A stretch of 64,000 nt of DNA from Gnetum montanum (lineage: Eukaryota; Streptophyta; Gnetopsida; Gnetales; Gnetaceae): positions 1,964,953 to 2,028,952 of the forward strand of contig MNCI01017913.1 of assembly GCA_015680685.1 (NCBI GenBank), written 5' to 3'. Below the pieces are notes generated by a model. The model did not search any database. It saw only the letters and a list, made by a program, of their open reading frames with translations, and was not told the DNA's origin. This document shows positions 1 through 11,900 of this stretch, one piece after another (position 1 is the stretch's first letter; every line of letters begins with the position of its first letter). The position numbers and the translations under genes are program-made.

Positions 1-119
1 CATACAATTTAGGCTCAATGGGAAATTATTCACTTATAGCCCCAATAAAGAAGCTTTCATTAGAAAATAGATCAGATTATGGACTTTCATCCTCTTTGCT
101 CTTTCATTGGAACTGAGAT

Positions 120-480
120 AAGTGGTTAGCAACCACATTCTTTGTTCCCTTTTGACCTACCATCATAAGATTGAATTTCTATAAGATCACCAACCACTAT
201 ATGACATAGGGGCTCATCATTAGCTTATTCATTAGGAACTGAATCATGCTATTATCCATGTGCACAAATACTTTGTATCTAAGCACATAATGTGTAAACT
301 TCTCTAGAGAAAACACCACTATCATTAATTATTTTTCTATGGTGGTGTAGTTTAGTTATGCACCCACAATGCTTTAGCTTGCATAGTGGATGTACTATGA
401 ATGTTTCTTATTGTTTGACTACATGAGCACAATTCCCAAGGCATACTTTAATGTATCTATCATAACATGAAATGGTCTTA
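120..480 (-). pseudogene. RNase H domain of element H
   Basis: The minus-strand translation, with several stops, shows the usual end of a gypsy RNase H: a degenerate form of the HYATTEKE/ALEKF block, a YKVFVHMD-like strand (YTDH in relatives), and VANHLSQF, the counterpart of ADHLSRL. It would degrade the RNA strand of the RNA-DNA hybrid during reverse transcription. Lysine, leucine and tryptophan codons are often replaced by TAG or TGA. It follows the RT without a gap, as in other gypsy pol genes. Confidence 0.7.
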
Positions 481-1320
481 ACTAGTCAAGTGCTTGTAGA
501 ATTGAAGGTCTTACAAGTTTATCCTTCAATTACGAGAATGCTTTTTCACATTCCAATGTCTAGAGAACTAGAGCATATTTCTATGTCAGCTCAACAAATG
601 GTTTTGTGATCTTAGAGAAATTCTCTATGAATCATTCATAATAGTTAGTGTGTCCAAGGAATGACCAAATGTCTTCGATGATTTCTAGTTAACAAGTTAT
701 TCCTTGGATCGGGATCAACTTCAATTTCTACTTGTGATGTTCTATGTCCTAATACGATGCCCTCCTAGACCATCAAATGAATCTTTTGCTAATTGAGTCT
801 AAGTTTTTTCTCAATACATCTTTTTAATACTTTCTCAAGGTGATCTAGGGCTTATTAAAATGTAGCTCCATGGGTGAATAATTCATCCATGAATACTTCC
901 ATACCACTATCAATTTGCTACTAAAAAATGCTTAAGACTAGGCATTGCAATATAGTAGAAGCATTGCATAGATCAAAAGGCATCTTATGATATACAAAAG
1001 TCCCCCAAGGACTCATGAATTTTTTTTTGGCCTAGTCCTCTAGAATGATCTAGATTTAGTTATAGCCACTATAACCATCTAAAAGACTATAAAATAAATT
1101 TTGAAATATTATGTTTAACACTTGATCAATGAATGGTAATGAAAAATGGTCCTTGAATATGCACATATTCAACAATCAAAAATCGATGTAGACCTACCAC
1201 TTGCCACCTTTCTTTGGCACAATCATGAGTGAACTAACCCACTCACTATCTATAATGAGATAGATAAACCATACCTTAAGGAGTTGTTTGATTTCCTCCT
1301 TGACAATATACTTTAGTTTG
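480..1320 (-). pseudogene. Reverse transcriptase of element H
   Basis: The minus-strand translation contains SEWVSSLMIVPKKGGKW near 1240-1190, PWGTFVYHKMPFDLCNAST near 1010-950, and VFMDELFTHGATF near 900-855. The last is the catalytic box, reading FMDE where active relatives have FMDD or YVDD, so the second catalytic aspartate is replaced. The context LCNAST plus FMDxxxxxG is typical of Athila/Tat-type plant elements. Frameshifts and stops separate these blocks. Confidence 0.8.
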
Positions 1321-1959
1321 GGGTTGAATCACCTTTGTGGCTATCTCTTTGGCTTCATGGATGGATTAGTGTAGATACGATGCTAGCATATCATAAAATC
1401 AATTCCTATGAATTCAAGATATGAACAAGAAAAAGCTACTAACCATTTCTCAACCACATTTAATAGAATCTCTTTCTATTTTGGAGTAAGATTAGCATTG
1501 ATTATTATTGGATTTCCATTTTTTAATAATAAATATTTCATGTTGACAAGTAGAGGTTTTAATTCAAGGGGCTCTTGTTTGAAATTTTTAGGAATTTCTA
1601 AGTCTCCCCAATAGGTATCATCATTTGCATTATCAAAGAGTTGGTGATGAACTTACTCTAGCTCATCCCTGCCTATGACAAATGTGCATGTTAGGCTCTT
1701 AGTAGGTTCCATGGAAAGTGTGCCACTTTCAAAATTAGTGGTTAATCACTGGGTTTCCTCTTGTTTTGTGGTTACCACATATAGACACCTTTAATATCTA
1801 CTTCTACTACACATTGCTTGCATGTAGAGATGGATGCTCATTTAACAAACTAGAGTTTCTACACATAATTGCACCCTATATCATTGTATTCAATGGATGG
1901 AACTTACTTCTTCTGAATCTTCCCAAATGCATGTTCTTTAGATATTTCCAAGGAAAGAT

Positions 1960-2445
1960 CTCTAATGCCCATTCTTGTATCAATGATGCTTAGCCATGTC
2001 TTCCCATGATAATTGGAAAGTCCCCTTTGTAGTTGTCCACCTTCATTACTAGGAAATCAACAGGATAAGACCACCCATAGATAGTGGTCACAATTTCCTC
2101 TACTAGTCCTAATGGAACAATGATGGACTAGTCTACTAATTCTAATTTGATATTTCTCTTCTTGAGAGGAAGTAGGTTTCATGTAGCATACCTTTCATGA
2201 GAAATTGAGTTGACACTTGAACCTAAATTAAGGAGAGCTTTACATGATTCATTCCCAAAAATTTGCAAGTAAATAAGAGGACTCCCAAGATCAGCTAGTT
2301 TTCTAGAAAGTTTGTGAACATCGAACCAATCAGATACAGCATGAGTAAGCATAATAGTATGGATCTTGGGTGATATTTGATTTGAAGGGAACTTGAAGGA
2401 ATTAGGTATAGAGAAAGATGAAGAAATAGGGTTACCAACCATAAG
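1960..2445 (-). pseudogene. Aspartic protease of element H
   Basis: An open stretch at 2442-2179 (minus) contains CKALLNLGSSVNSIS, matching the CKALxDLGASxNLMP box around the active site of plant gypsy proteases, with the catalytic Asp replaced by Asn. Downstream, around 2020-1985, GDFPIIMGRHG matches the flap/ILGRPFL region. The enzyme would cleave the Gag-Pol polyprotein. This copy is inactive because of the Asp-to-Asn change and frameshifts. Confidence 0.75.
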
Positions 2446-2899
2446 TGTATATGAGGACTTAGGTGGACTATTGGATCAAAAGAAAGATCTTTTCTTAGAT
2501 TGAGTGTTTGAACCACTCAATTGATGAATTGATTTTAGATTAATAACCCTACTGGCATTGTTGTGGTTGAGCTAGGAGTTCACCCTGCATAGATCGAGCA
2601 AGTGGTACCTATGTTGAGGATGGAGGAAGATGTGCAAGAATAGGAGGAGGATAAGGGTAAAAGGTGGTATCCCTTCTTGCATATGGCTAATGAGCTTGAT
2701 AATAATCAAGAGGGAAGTAGTATGGTTGGCATTAGAAATGTGACTAGAAGAGTCACATTGAGACAAGGGTTGCTGAATATAATACCCATATGGATTAGGT
2801 CATCTATAAGGGTATTGCTACCTTGGCAATGCTAGTGCCCATGACTATGGTTGCTATCATTGTTGATACTACTCATATGGTTGTGGAGGATTTCCACTT

Positions 2900-4868
2900 G
2901 TATAATACTATTTTTGTTAATGCAACGACCTAAAATTACCTTATGATAAGGCAATCTTTTGGATGTTTTCCTTTGTGCTAGTCATCGATTTAGAGCATAC
3001 ACCCCAAACTCTTGTAAGTGTGACATAATGGAACAACATTCCTTAGGATATTCATAATGGTAGATGTCACACCCATCATCATCATTTGATTTAGCTCTTG
3101 CAACTTTCTTGATTGTAGTAATCTTGTCTGTACCTATTTGATTAGCATGTTTAGCTTCCTTGTGCCTCTTGCGATCACAATCACTACCTTTTTCTTTGGA
3201 ATCTTTAGTAATTTTTAAGAGAGCTTAAAATTTTTTATTTATAAAGTTTGATAACTGAGAAACCTTGGCCAAAATGTTAGAGCTAAATTTTTGAAGTAGC
3301 ATAGTTTTTTAGTTTACAACCTCATCAAGTGTTGATTCTTTCTCACTATCATAGAATCAAACTTCGCTCTTGCAAATGGAAGGATCATGGTTGTACTCTT
3401 CTACACTTTCTTGTTTCCTTAATTATTCTTCCTCTTTGACTACCTACTTAATCAAGCTTTGCATCTGATGGACTATTAATTTTGATAATCACCCTTGTGC
3501 ATAAACACCAAAAATTCTCCTCCTTTTTGATCAAAACCCATCTACAATGTGGAAAGGTTGTTCTAGTTGAGAATAATCATGGCCTAGACATCTATGCAAT
3601 AAGGAATAGTATCAACACATGGTGGTATCCAAGGGTTCATCTATCCCTTGTTTCCATCCTTGGATCTACTTACTCAAGTTGGACACTTGAGAATACATCT
3701 GATACTTATCATTAAATAGTTCAAGCGTTGTGCTCCACCTTTTGATAGATTCAAATTCTAAGGATTGGTACTAGTTTTTGGCTTCTTTAATGAGTTTCTT
3801 GGGGAGAAACTTAAGCTTTTTCCACTCATTTTCTATATTTTTCAAAGTAGATGCATCTTGGAAAGCTTGGACATGATTCTACAGATCTAAGTTATATTCC
3901 CCTTCAAACCTTGGGATATTGTTCATGTCTATCCTCTTGATTTAACTATCCTTAGTGTGTCTTGTAGGGATTCTCACTACCTCTGTAATGTTTAGCATAC
4001 TCTAGGTAGCAATCAAAGGCTCATCATTTTGGTGCCTATGATGTCCTCTACTACCCCTTCATTCATGCCAATGGATATCTCTTGAACACCTGCACCCTTA
4101 GTCTTAACTTGCCCAATAGACCCTTCAATTATCTTAGTTTTGTCAACCACCTCCACCATGACTACATCCCCTATGATTATAGTTAAATCAAAAAGAGTAA
4201 GAATATGGTGATAAAGGTGAAGAGAAAGTAGGAATAGAATCATCACGGTGCCTACTACTCCCTCTTCACTAATCATGGCCATGATCATGATCTTGTTTCT
4301 TGTTTTCATCCTTGCACTGACTCTCTTCCTTAGATTCTCCTTTTTCATTGGATCCATTCTTTCCAGAACCAAGATTATGGATCATAAATTATAGGCTCTA
4401 GTTTTGACCTCCTTCACTAAAGCCAAAGACAAGAATTTCACCAAATGGAAAATCCCTAGAGAAGGGTTCTCCATCATCCTTTTGGTATTGTAGATATGGG
4501 GAATCACTGAACCACTTTCACTTTATAGATTCATAGCATTATTCTAGCTATTGATCCCTTAGATGTTAGGCCTCAATGGGATGATAATCCTTAGCATCAC
4601 TATCCTGTATAACATACTTAACATGAAGTCCTTGAAGGCCTAAATGCACAAAAGTTTGTTGGAGCATTGTAGGATCAGATCAATCAAAAAACAACATGAT
4701 GTTGTTCTCCATTTCATGCCACTCTAACTATTCATTTTGATGTAGGATAAATGTGAATCTAGATATGTACTCATCAAGATGAGCATATACTACTTTGTAT
4801 TGTTGAGGCACCTACTAATGTACTCTGTTAGACTTTGGCAAAAAATCGCTTCTGTGATAAGAAGACAT
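2900..4868 (-). pseudogene. Gag of element H
   Basis: The likely start is the ATG at 4868-4866 (minus), about 140 bases after the PBS, opening with MSSYHRSDFLPKS. The most recognisable part, about 3940-3660, reads RIDMNNIPRFEGEYNLDL, then blocks such as NEWKKLKFLPKK and STTLELFNDKY, which is the retrotransposon-gag core (a positively charged helical nucleocapsid/capsid region). A Cys/His-rich stretch near 3090-3010 could be the remains of a zinc knuckle. There are many stops. The region 2500-2900 between gag core and protease is low-complexity linker in which I see nothing further. Confidence 0.6.
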
Positions 4869-5008
4869 CTTATGTTAGAGAAATAAAAACATAGTGTTTT
4901 TTTTAAAAAATTTGTAGTTATTTTAACATATGATATGACTCTAGGATTCATTCCAACAATTTTGAATAATTTTCACTAAATCCTAGATAGCACACATAAC
5001 AACTAAAA

Positions 5009-5028
5009 GGTCCCTAGCCATGGCACCA
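5009..5028 (-). other. Primer-binding site of element H (tRNA-Asp-like)
   Basis: On the minus strand this reads TGGTGCCATGGCTAGGGACC. It differs from the tRNA-Asp-complementary PBS used by Athila elements (TGGCGCCGTTGCCGGGGATC) at six positions, mostly C-to-T or G-to-A changes. It sits directly after a sequence ending TCATCA, the expected LTR end, and about 140 bases before the gag ATG. Confidence 0.6.
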
Positions 5029-5782
5029 ATGATGAGTGGCAAGGTACCCCTATACCCAACCATATGAATCACAAGCATTCACACATGATCTGGTTGATTC
5101 TATACACATTAAGTTCTTAAGTACACTAGTTCTAGGATCTAAAATCTAATCATGATAATCATTGTCTTCTTAATTATACTTGTGTAGCTCAATTGTATAG
5201 TCAAGTATAATTGAGGCACATAATTTTTATTATTTTATATTTTATTTTTATATGATTAAGAATAGGTTGAAACATAATTTATAATCAATTTAACTTAATC
5301 TAATTACTGATAAATAACTAAATATCTTAACATAAATATCTGATCCCACTCTTTATGTACATCTTGAACATGTATAACACTACTAAATTACCAAATGTTA
5401 AGCTTTGCTAGGATTACCAAGAGTCATACACATGCTCAAAGTGGTCATACTTATGTGCTTACTTAATTGGTTGCTATTGAATCTAATTAGCTTACTTTAG
5501 CTTAATTACTTGAAAACATTAAAGGAAATTGTATAAAACATTAAATGCATAAATAAAGTATTTAAGCTAGCTAAGGTGTTGCAAGGTTTGATCAAAAAGC
5601 TCATATTTATTTCCACACACATTGTCATGCTCAAGTATAATAGTGCTTATATAAAGGTCCATACACTCAATGAATCCTACTACAGGCACCTTGAAAAATA
5701 TTTTAACTCTAAAGAAAACAAACTACAAGAGCTTTTCTATGCTATGACAAAACCTATATGCGAACCATGTGCCCAAGCACTA

Positions 5783-5790
5783 TATTTATA
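5783..5790 (-). promoter_or_regulatory. TATA box of element H LTR
   Basis: TATAAATA on the minus strand (plus tatttata). The same octamer occurs in the LTRs of B, C, E and G at comparable distance from the LTR end, so it is the likely core promoter of the genomic RNA. Confidence 0.6.
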
Positions 5791-6159
5791 GGCTGACATA
5801 TACCCTACAATATTGTGTATTCGACATCACATCTTGGGTCCTAATATTAGGTATCCGATATTGAGGCTTTGATATCATGTATTTGATATCAGATCTAGTC
5901 AACATGTGACTCATCAAAAATAATGAAAATGAAGCCAAATGATCTAATGATAGAAATCAATAATGGGAAACAAGATTAAAACAAGTCAAAACATAAGGAA
6001 ATAAGGAAAAAATAGTCAAGGTGGGTAACATGTGATAGAAGATGGTTAATATTAGTCAAAAAAGGTTAGAGTTTCTCACTTTTAGTTCTTAGTAGGGCAT
6101 AGTAGAGATCCATGGGGTTGACAAGCTAGTTTGGTTACACAATAAGGTTGTTTTAAGGC

Positions 6160-8560
6160 TTTTTGAAGGTAAAAATGAAATCATCACTTATGAATGTGTT
6201 GGGCCCAACTGTTAGAATGCTAGCTAGTGTAGATAGCATAGGCCGTAGCATTGTTAGTGTCATTAGGAAGCTTTCTAGATTTTTAATTTTCAATTTTAAA
6301 TTGTTGATGATCCCTATGGCTAGCATAGTGAACTGGGTTGGAGATTGGTGAACTTTGCAATCACTTTGACCCTTTAGAATCTACAAATAATGGCAAAGCT
6401 AGTGACTACATTATAGCTATGTTGGCCAGTAGAGTCTCAATATATATGCATGGGAAAAGTGGGTTTTTCAAGTGTTAGAGTTTAAATTGATATTCCATTA
6501 GCTTCCTAGGGTACAACCAAGTCTTGGAAGGGCTGAACTAGCCATTCAACGAGGGGGGGGGGGGGNGTCAACACTAGGGTATAACCAAGTCTTGGAAGGG
6601 CTGAACTAGCCATTCAAGGAGGGCAGGGGGGTCAAAACAAGCTACTACAAGTCATGTTTTGATGCCAATAGCCCATGAATATGCTAGCTAGTGTAGTCAA
6701 TGGTGGCCTTAGTGAATATGGAATAAAACATAAGCTTTTCATGTTTAAGAAAGGCCAAACTATAGCTATATTTAGGATTTCAATGTTCTCAACTTTCCAA
6801 ATCAAGCTTTTGGTCAACCACCCTGGGGCAAGGACTATGCTAGGACTATGCTAGCTAGCAAATTCCTAACCTATCTCAACATAGATTAATGGAATCTAGT
6901 GTTCTTACTATCAGAACAAGATAAAGTTGTTGCTAGGCAATGTCAAACCATGCGCTAGATTTCTCAAGTCAAATTTTAGGCCATTCGAGATGTTGTTGTA
7001 CTAGCCAAACCATTCAAAAATCATTCTAATGTCTCAATGTATATGATGTGAATCTTGGGTTTTAATGAATTTTTGTTATCAATCGACCAAGCCCTTAGAT
7101 TCCCAAAGTTACCGATGTTCTTGGCTAGGGTTGTTGGCTTAGGATGATTAATTCTTGAGGTTGTTTGGGTGGCTAACATTCCCTACTTGAACTATGCTAG
7201 TAAATGTAGTTGAGCCTAGCCTCAGTGTAGATGGAGAAAAACTAACATTTCTAATATCAAAATAACATTAAATTGTAGCTAGGTAGGATTAAACAAGGTT
7301 ATGGGTTTTCAAGTCATGTTTTGAGCTATTTGGAGTATTACATCACTAGTCAAATCATTCTAGAATCATGACTATGTAGGGACTACACTAGCCAACATAC
7401 TCCAAGCTGATCCAACATAGTCATGTAATGAATCTTGAATTTTAGGAAACTTTTATGATCAATCGACTATGTTCTTAGCTTCTTGGGTGTTCATGGCTAG
7501 GATTTAGACATGAAATTATCAATTCTAACGGTTATTTCATTTTTGAATTAACCATACACCCTTGCACTATACTAGTAAGCATAGTTCTAGTGTAGTTAAA
7601 GGGTGTATGATGTGTTTTGATGATTTTTGACTTGGTTTCTAGGGTTTTGTAGTCTCTAAAGTCTCTGGTAAGGTTTTGAGGTTAAGATGATGTACTAGAA
7701 GTCAATTCGACATGTTCGGGGTCTACTTTGTGATTTCTATAGTGGGAATATGCTAGGAAAACACTAGCTACCAAGTTGGAAATGATATTTGGCTTGCTTT
7801 TGCTCCATATTTTACTATTACAAGATCACCAAAGGCTTTGAGGGAGTGTGAAGGTTATTTATGGCTTTTAGTGGTCTACCCTCATCCAACTATGCTAGAA
7901 CTACACTAGCCAATATATTTCTTGCCATCCACAGCATAGTGTGAAGATGCAAGTGGGATTTATTTCTTTTTTTCTTGGTTATTTTGAATCTTAGGCTTAT
8001 CGGAGATTTTGGGGTTTAGAGTGTGTAATTCTAGAGGTTATTTTCTGGCTTTTGGTATTCATCTCCTAACCAAGTATGTTGGGACTTTATTGGCTAGTAT
8101 AGTTGGGCTTGCCCTTAATGTAGTCCATGTAAGGTAGATGAGTTTTGGTGTCTTTTGACTAGTCTTGTTGAGTTCTAGAGTTTCTAGAGGCTCTAGTTAG
8201 GGTTTGGTACATGGTGTAACTTTGTTTGGGGTTGATCAGGAGTCTAGTTAATGGTGGAAGGTATCATCTCTCTTGGAACTATGCTGGCCAATGTAGCCAA
8301 GTTGGTGGTTAACATAATCATCCAAAATAACCAATTCTGATATGATATTTGGCTTTCCTCGATGCTTGGTATCTTTGAATGTCAACATCCAACTACTATT
8401 CTTGGGAATAAGGTTTTTAGGTTCAATCATGACATGGCTAGGTGGTTAGAAGCTGGGTTCTAGTAGTGGTTGGAGTTTACAATCTATTTCAAGGCTTCTA
8501 AGGGCTTAAACCCTAGTGTAGTTTTCATAGATAACCGTTAATCCAAGTGTGTTAAGATTT
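6160..8560. repeat. Degenerate ~180-bp tandem array with CTATGCTAG/CTAGTGTAG words
   Basis: A word of the type ctatgctag...actacactagcc recurs near 6217, 6679, 6847, 7192, 7379, 7566, 7746, 7898, 8073 and 8277. The later intervals are 187, 187, 180, 152, 175 and 204 bases. Between words, phrases such as ggttttgag, ttctagaggttattt and ggctttt recur, showing that the whole unit repeats. The words contain short dyads (CTAGCTAG, TGCTAG...CTAGCC). There is no coding potential: all open frames here are short. Confidence 0.6.
6506..6632. other. Duplicated ~58-bp sequence flanking a single N
   Basis: The sequence starting ctagggtacaaccaagtctt occurs at 6506 and again, nearly identical, at 6574. Both copies end in a G-rich run, and between them are a 14-G homopolymer and one N at 6566. 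This looks like two contig ends overlapping at a poly-G run and joined without collapsing the overlap, rather than a biological tandem duplication. Confidence 0.7.
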
Positions 8561-8794
8561 TTATTGGCTTGTTAAAGATGCACTTAGAGAGGTCCACCTT
8601 AACTTTGAAGTGTTAAATGAATGGGTTTCCCACTCACCTAGCATAATCCTACTTTCTAATTATTATCATGGAGTCATATGGAACTTGGATGAGTGTTTTG
8701 AAAAATCAAGGTTTTGAGGGTGAATGCATAAGTTTGGAAGTGATTCTCTCATTCCAATTTTGCAAAAATCAATGTTCTCACATTATCTCCAACC

Positions 8795-8801
8795 TATAAA
8801 A
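8795..8801 (+). promoter_or_regulatory. Candidate TATA box of aORF in element A
   Basis: TATAAAA lies 142-148 bases upstream of the ATG at 8943. The aORF copies in B and C have TATA-like boxes at 116-132 bases upstream of theirs, so the position is conserved. No transcript evidence is available. Confidence 0.45.
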
Positions 8802-8942
8802 CATAGTATCAAAGCTCTAATCCTATTCCTTCAACCACACCTATCCTTAACATAGTCTAGCTATCCTACACGAAGGAGCAAGTGTAGTTGTTGGAGTTCT
8901 AGAAAATTGAGGATTTTGTGATTTTTCCATTATTTATTGAAC

Positions 8943-11900
8943 ATGTCCAAGAGGAAGGATTCCACTAACAAAAATCCATCCATGGATGAGGTTGATGTAG
9001 CTAAAATTCCTCTTCAACCTAATTTCCTTTGATTGATGAAGGATCATCTACAATGACTCCCAGGTACACAAATCCTAGTCATTTCATTGAAATGTCACTA
9101 AAATCATATGCATTTTTCTTGTGTAGGCTTGTGTGCTTATCAAAATTGAATTTTTTGAAATTCCTAAGTTACATTTAGGTCATGTCTATATGTTTTCAAT
9201 GTTTCTTTGATTGTGGAATTGATTTGTGCCTAGTTATGAATTAGATTCCAATCTTTTTCCATGCATTTTTTGTAATTTTGGATCAAAAAGCAACACTTAT
9301 TTTGTATTTCTATTGTATGAAAAAGGCTAGGAGATTTTGGTTTTTGTGGACATGGGGCTTTTTTTACTATTTTCTACTCAAACTAATTTTTGAATCTCTA
9401 AATTCTGACTTCTAGTCAATTTTTTGTAAATTTTTCTATAAGGTAGTTCACTGTGGGTTTTTAGTTTTTGCTATTTTTTTCTGTAAATTTCCTACTTTTT
9501 ATGTAGAATGGCTAAGAATTTTTGGTTTCCTAATTTGTTGGTTTTTATTTCATTTTCTAATGTTTCAAATAGTTTTGAAATCATTAAATTTAGATCTATA
9601 ATTCTTTTGTGAATTTTTTCATGAGCTAGCACACAATGAGATTTTTGGTTTTCTATGGCTTTATCCCTATAAATATGGACAATGTTGACACTTGGAATAA
9701 TTTTTCCAACCAATTTCCTATGTTCCTAGGGATTCTTGGAGGTGTTGGGGAGGGTTTGGAAATTTAAAAAAAATCATATTTTTTTATCAATGATTGACTA
9801 TGGCCATTTTCTATAGTTCCCAATGTTTGTGCAATTTTTTGTTGAATTTGGTTATGGTTTTTGGTTGTTGTTAAAATTTTTTCTAGGATTAGGACTACAG
9901 AGTAGATGTCTAATTTTATTTAATTTCATGCATAATTAGTCTTTAGAGTTAGAAAAAAAACTTAGTACTAAATTATCATTTTTATTATGTTGTATAGTGG
10001 TAGTTTTGATTGTTAAAACTACAAACCTCCCTAGCTATATAGGCAGTGTTGGTGTGGTTTTTGAATTTTAATGGCTATGTTTAAAGGTTCATATGGTTAT
10101 TTACATGTTGTATTTTAGTTTTCAATAGTCACTTGAATTTTCAAAATTTTTAAGTATCTCCCTAGAGTTTTTACTACACCTAGTTTCTCTGTTAACTAGG
10201 ATTTCTAATAAAAATTTTGCAAAATTCAAGTTGGGGTTTTGTAACTACTATTGTAGGTATAAGCTAGTTCTCATGGCTTTAATGTTTCTACATAAAAGTT
10301 TTAAATTTTTTTATGCATATTTCACCATGATACTACCATCAATTTTTCGTTGACTACATGGTTCTTTTTGGATTTTTCATGTGTAAACTAATTATAATTT
10401 TGGTTATCACCTTATTTTTGTTCTAAGTGAAAATTATGAATTTTATTATTTTCCTTCAGTAAGAACATTGTTATTAAGATTTTCATAATTTTGGTTGTCT
10501 AATAGTTGTTCAGTTTTTTATTATGGCCTTTTATGATTTTAATGATTATATTTATTGTCTTAGGACTTTCCTAAAACCAATCCTAGTGGTCATTGAGCTA
10601 TTATGGCTACTCTACTACATCTATACATTGGGGCCCAACATCCCAACCACAAACATGATCCTAGAGCATGGTTCCATATGCTCTCACCCAAGGGGCAAGG
10701 AATTATTATCCTATCTACTCCAAAACATTAATGTGATGATGTGGTCACACTTAGCTTTGGATATAGTATCTATAATCATGGAGATCCTACTATCCCACTC
10801 CACATGTATGACTGTCAAGTTCATTGTTGATGATCCTAATACCCAGGTTGAGGGTGAGCAATATGATAACATGTATACTAGGGAAATTTGTAAATTATCC
10901 AATATTTGGAACATGCCTAAGTTACTCCAATATAATGCTAATAACACATTTTTTATTAGTCATCACATTAACACGCTATTTTAGAATCCTCCTAGCACCA
11001 TCTACCATTTGGAGGGGTAAGTGTAAAATTAACTTATTTTTGGATTACTTTTAGTTTTCTTAGGTTATTTTTGTTTTTAATGTTTTTTTTTAAAAAAAAT
11101 TTTACTCTTGCAGGTATAGGGTTGATGAACATGGGCTAATCAAGAGCAACCAGCTCTTGCCTTTAGCCCAAACATCATTGGATGAATTTACCAAAGACCA
11201 AGTGGTGGGCTTACTATGATGGAACAACTCAAAGGTAACTTTGGTAGATATACCACACTCCATGCCAAAGCCTACCATAGGTTCTTAGTGAATGGGATAG
11301 TCCATAGTTGGTGGGGAATCCCAGATTTCAATAGGGATATGTGTATTCCCCATTAGTATCCCCATGCTACCTTCAACCAACAAGACTTGTAAGAACTTGT
11401 TTTATTTTTGTTCTTTTGTTACATTTTATCTTGATACTATGTCAACATTTTCATGGTTATAGAGTTAGAGGTTATCTAGGCTTTAAGTGTTTAAATGATT
11501 TTACTAGCTTTAATTGGTTATACTTATATGATTATTTTATGTGATGTGCCTATATCTAATCTAATTGACCTCTTGTTATATTATAGGGGCTACCTCCTCC
11601 TCCATCATCACATTAATCATTTTAGGATGTTCTAAGAAGACTCTTATCCTCAAGTATGGTGAGGTGGATTTGGTGCAATAGTGGTTTGCTAGTAGAATGC
11701 CTAGAAAAATGAAAGAAAACATCACTAATTTAGGTTTTCTTAATCTTTTCATGGCCACTATCCCAACCATCTCCATCCCTAAGATGGTGAACATCATCAA
11801 CTCCTTTGACAAAGGGATGAAGAAGTTCATCATCTGAGTTCATGGTATGCCTATTATCCTAGCCGTTAATAAATTCATCTTCTATGATATCTTTGACATT

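Larger units (their letters stand above)
1..8600 (-). mobile_element. Element H: Athila-like Ty3/gypsy retrotransposon, 5' half
   Basis: Read on the minus strand, the order is LTR (from about 8600 down to 5030), PBS (5028-5009), gag, protease, RT and RNase H, running off the left edge of the window. The RT and protease motifs are those of plant Athila/Tat-type gypsy elements, and the PBS resembles the tRNA-Asp type used by Athila. Every coding domain is broken by several stops and frameshifts, so this is a fossil. Integrase and the 3' LTR lie outside the window. The right end is uncertain: it must fall left of the antisense gene start at 8943, and the element appears to have replaced the RT half of element A. 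Confidence 0.7.
5030..8600 (-). repeat. 5' LTR of element H (right boundary uncertain)
   Basis: The inner end (minus ...TCATCA) abuts the PBS at 5028. A TATAAATA box lies 753 bases before that end, close to the TATA-to-end distance in the LTRs of C (734) and E (707). To its right, in the U3 position, lies a degenerate ~180-bp tandem array, the same place where element B's LTR carries its array. The outer end is not identified: no clear TG...CA pair or target duplication was found between 8560 and 8900. An alternative is that the part right of about 6150 belongs to a different LTR. Confidence 0.45.

Noticed and set aside
4013-4372. 119-codon minus-strand open frame as a separate gene
   Set aside because: It lies inside H's gag region and is Met/Ile-rich low-complexity sequence with no recognisable domain; more likely a shifted frame of gag linker.
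6155-6360. Short plus-strand open frame in the H LTR region
   Set aside because: No similarity; surrounded by repeat words on both strands.
10523-10984. Stand-alone 153-codon protein
   Set aside because: It is exon 2 of A's antisense gene read with some upstream intron; the homologous part starts at 10564 after an AG acceptor.
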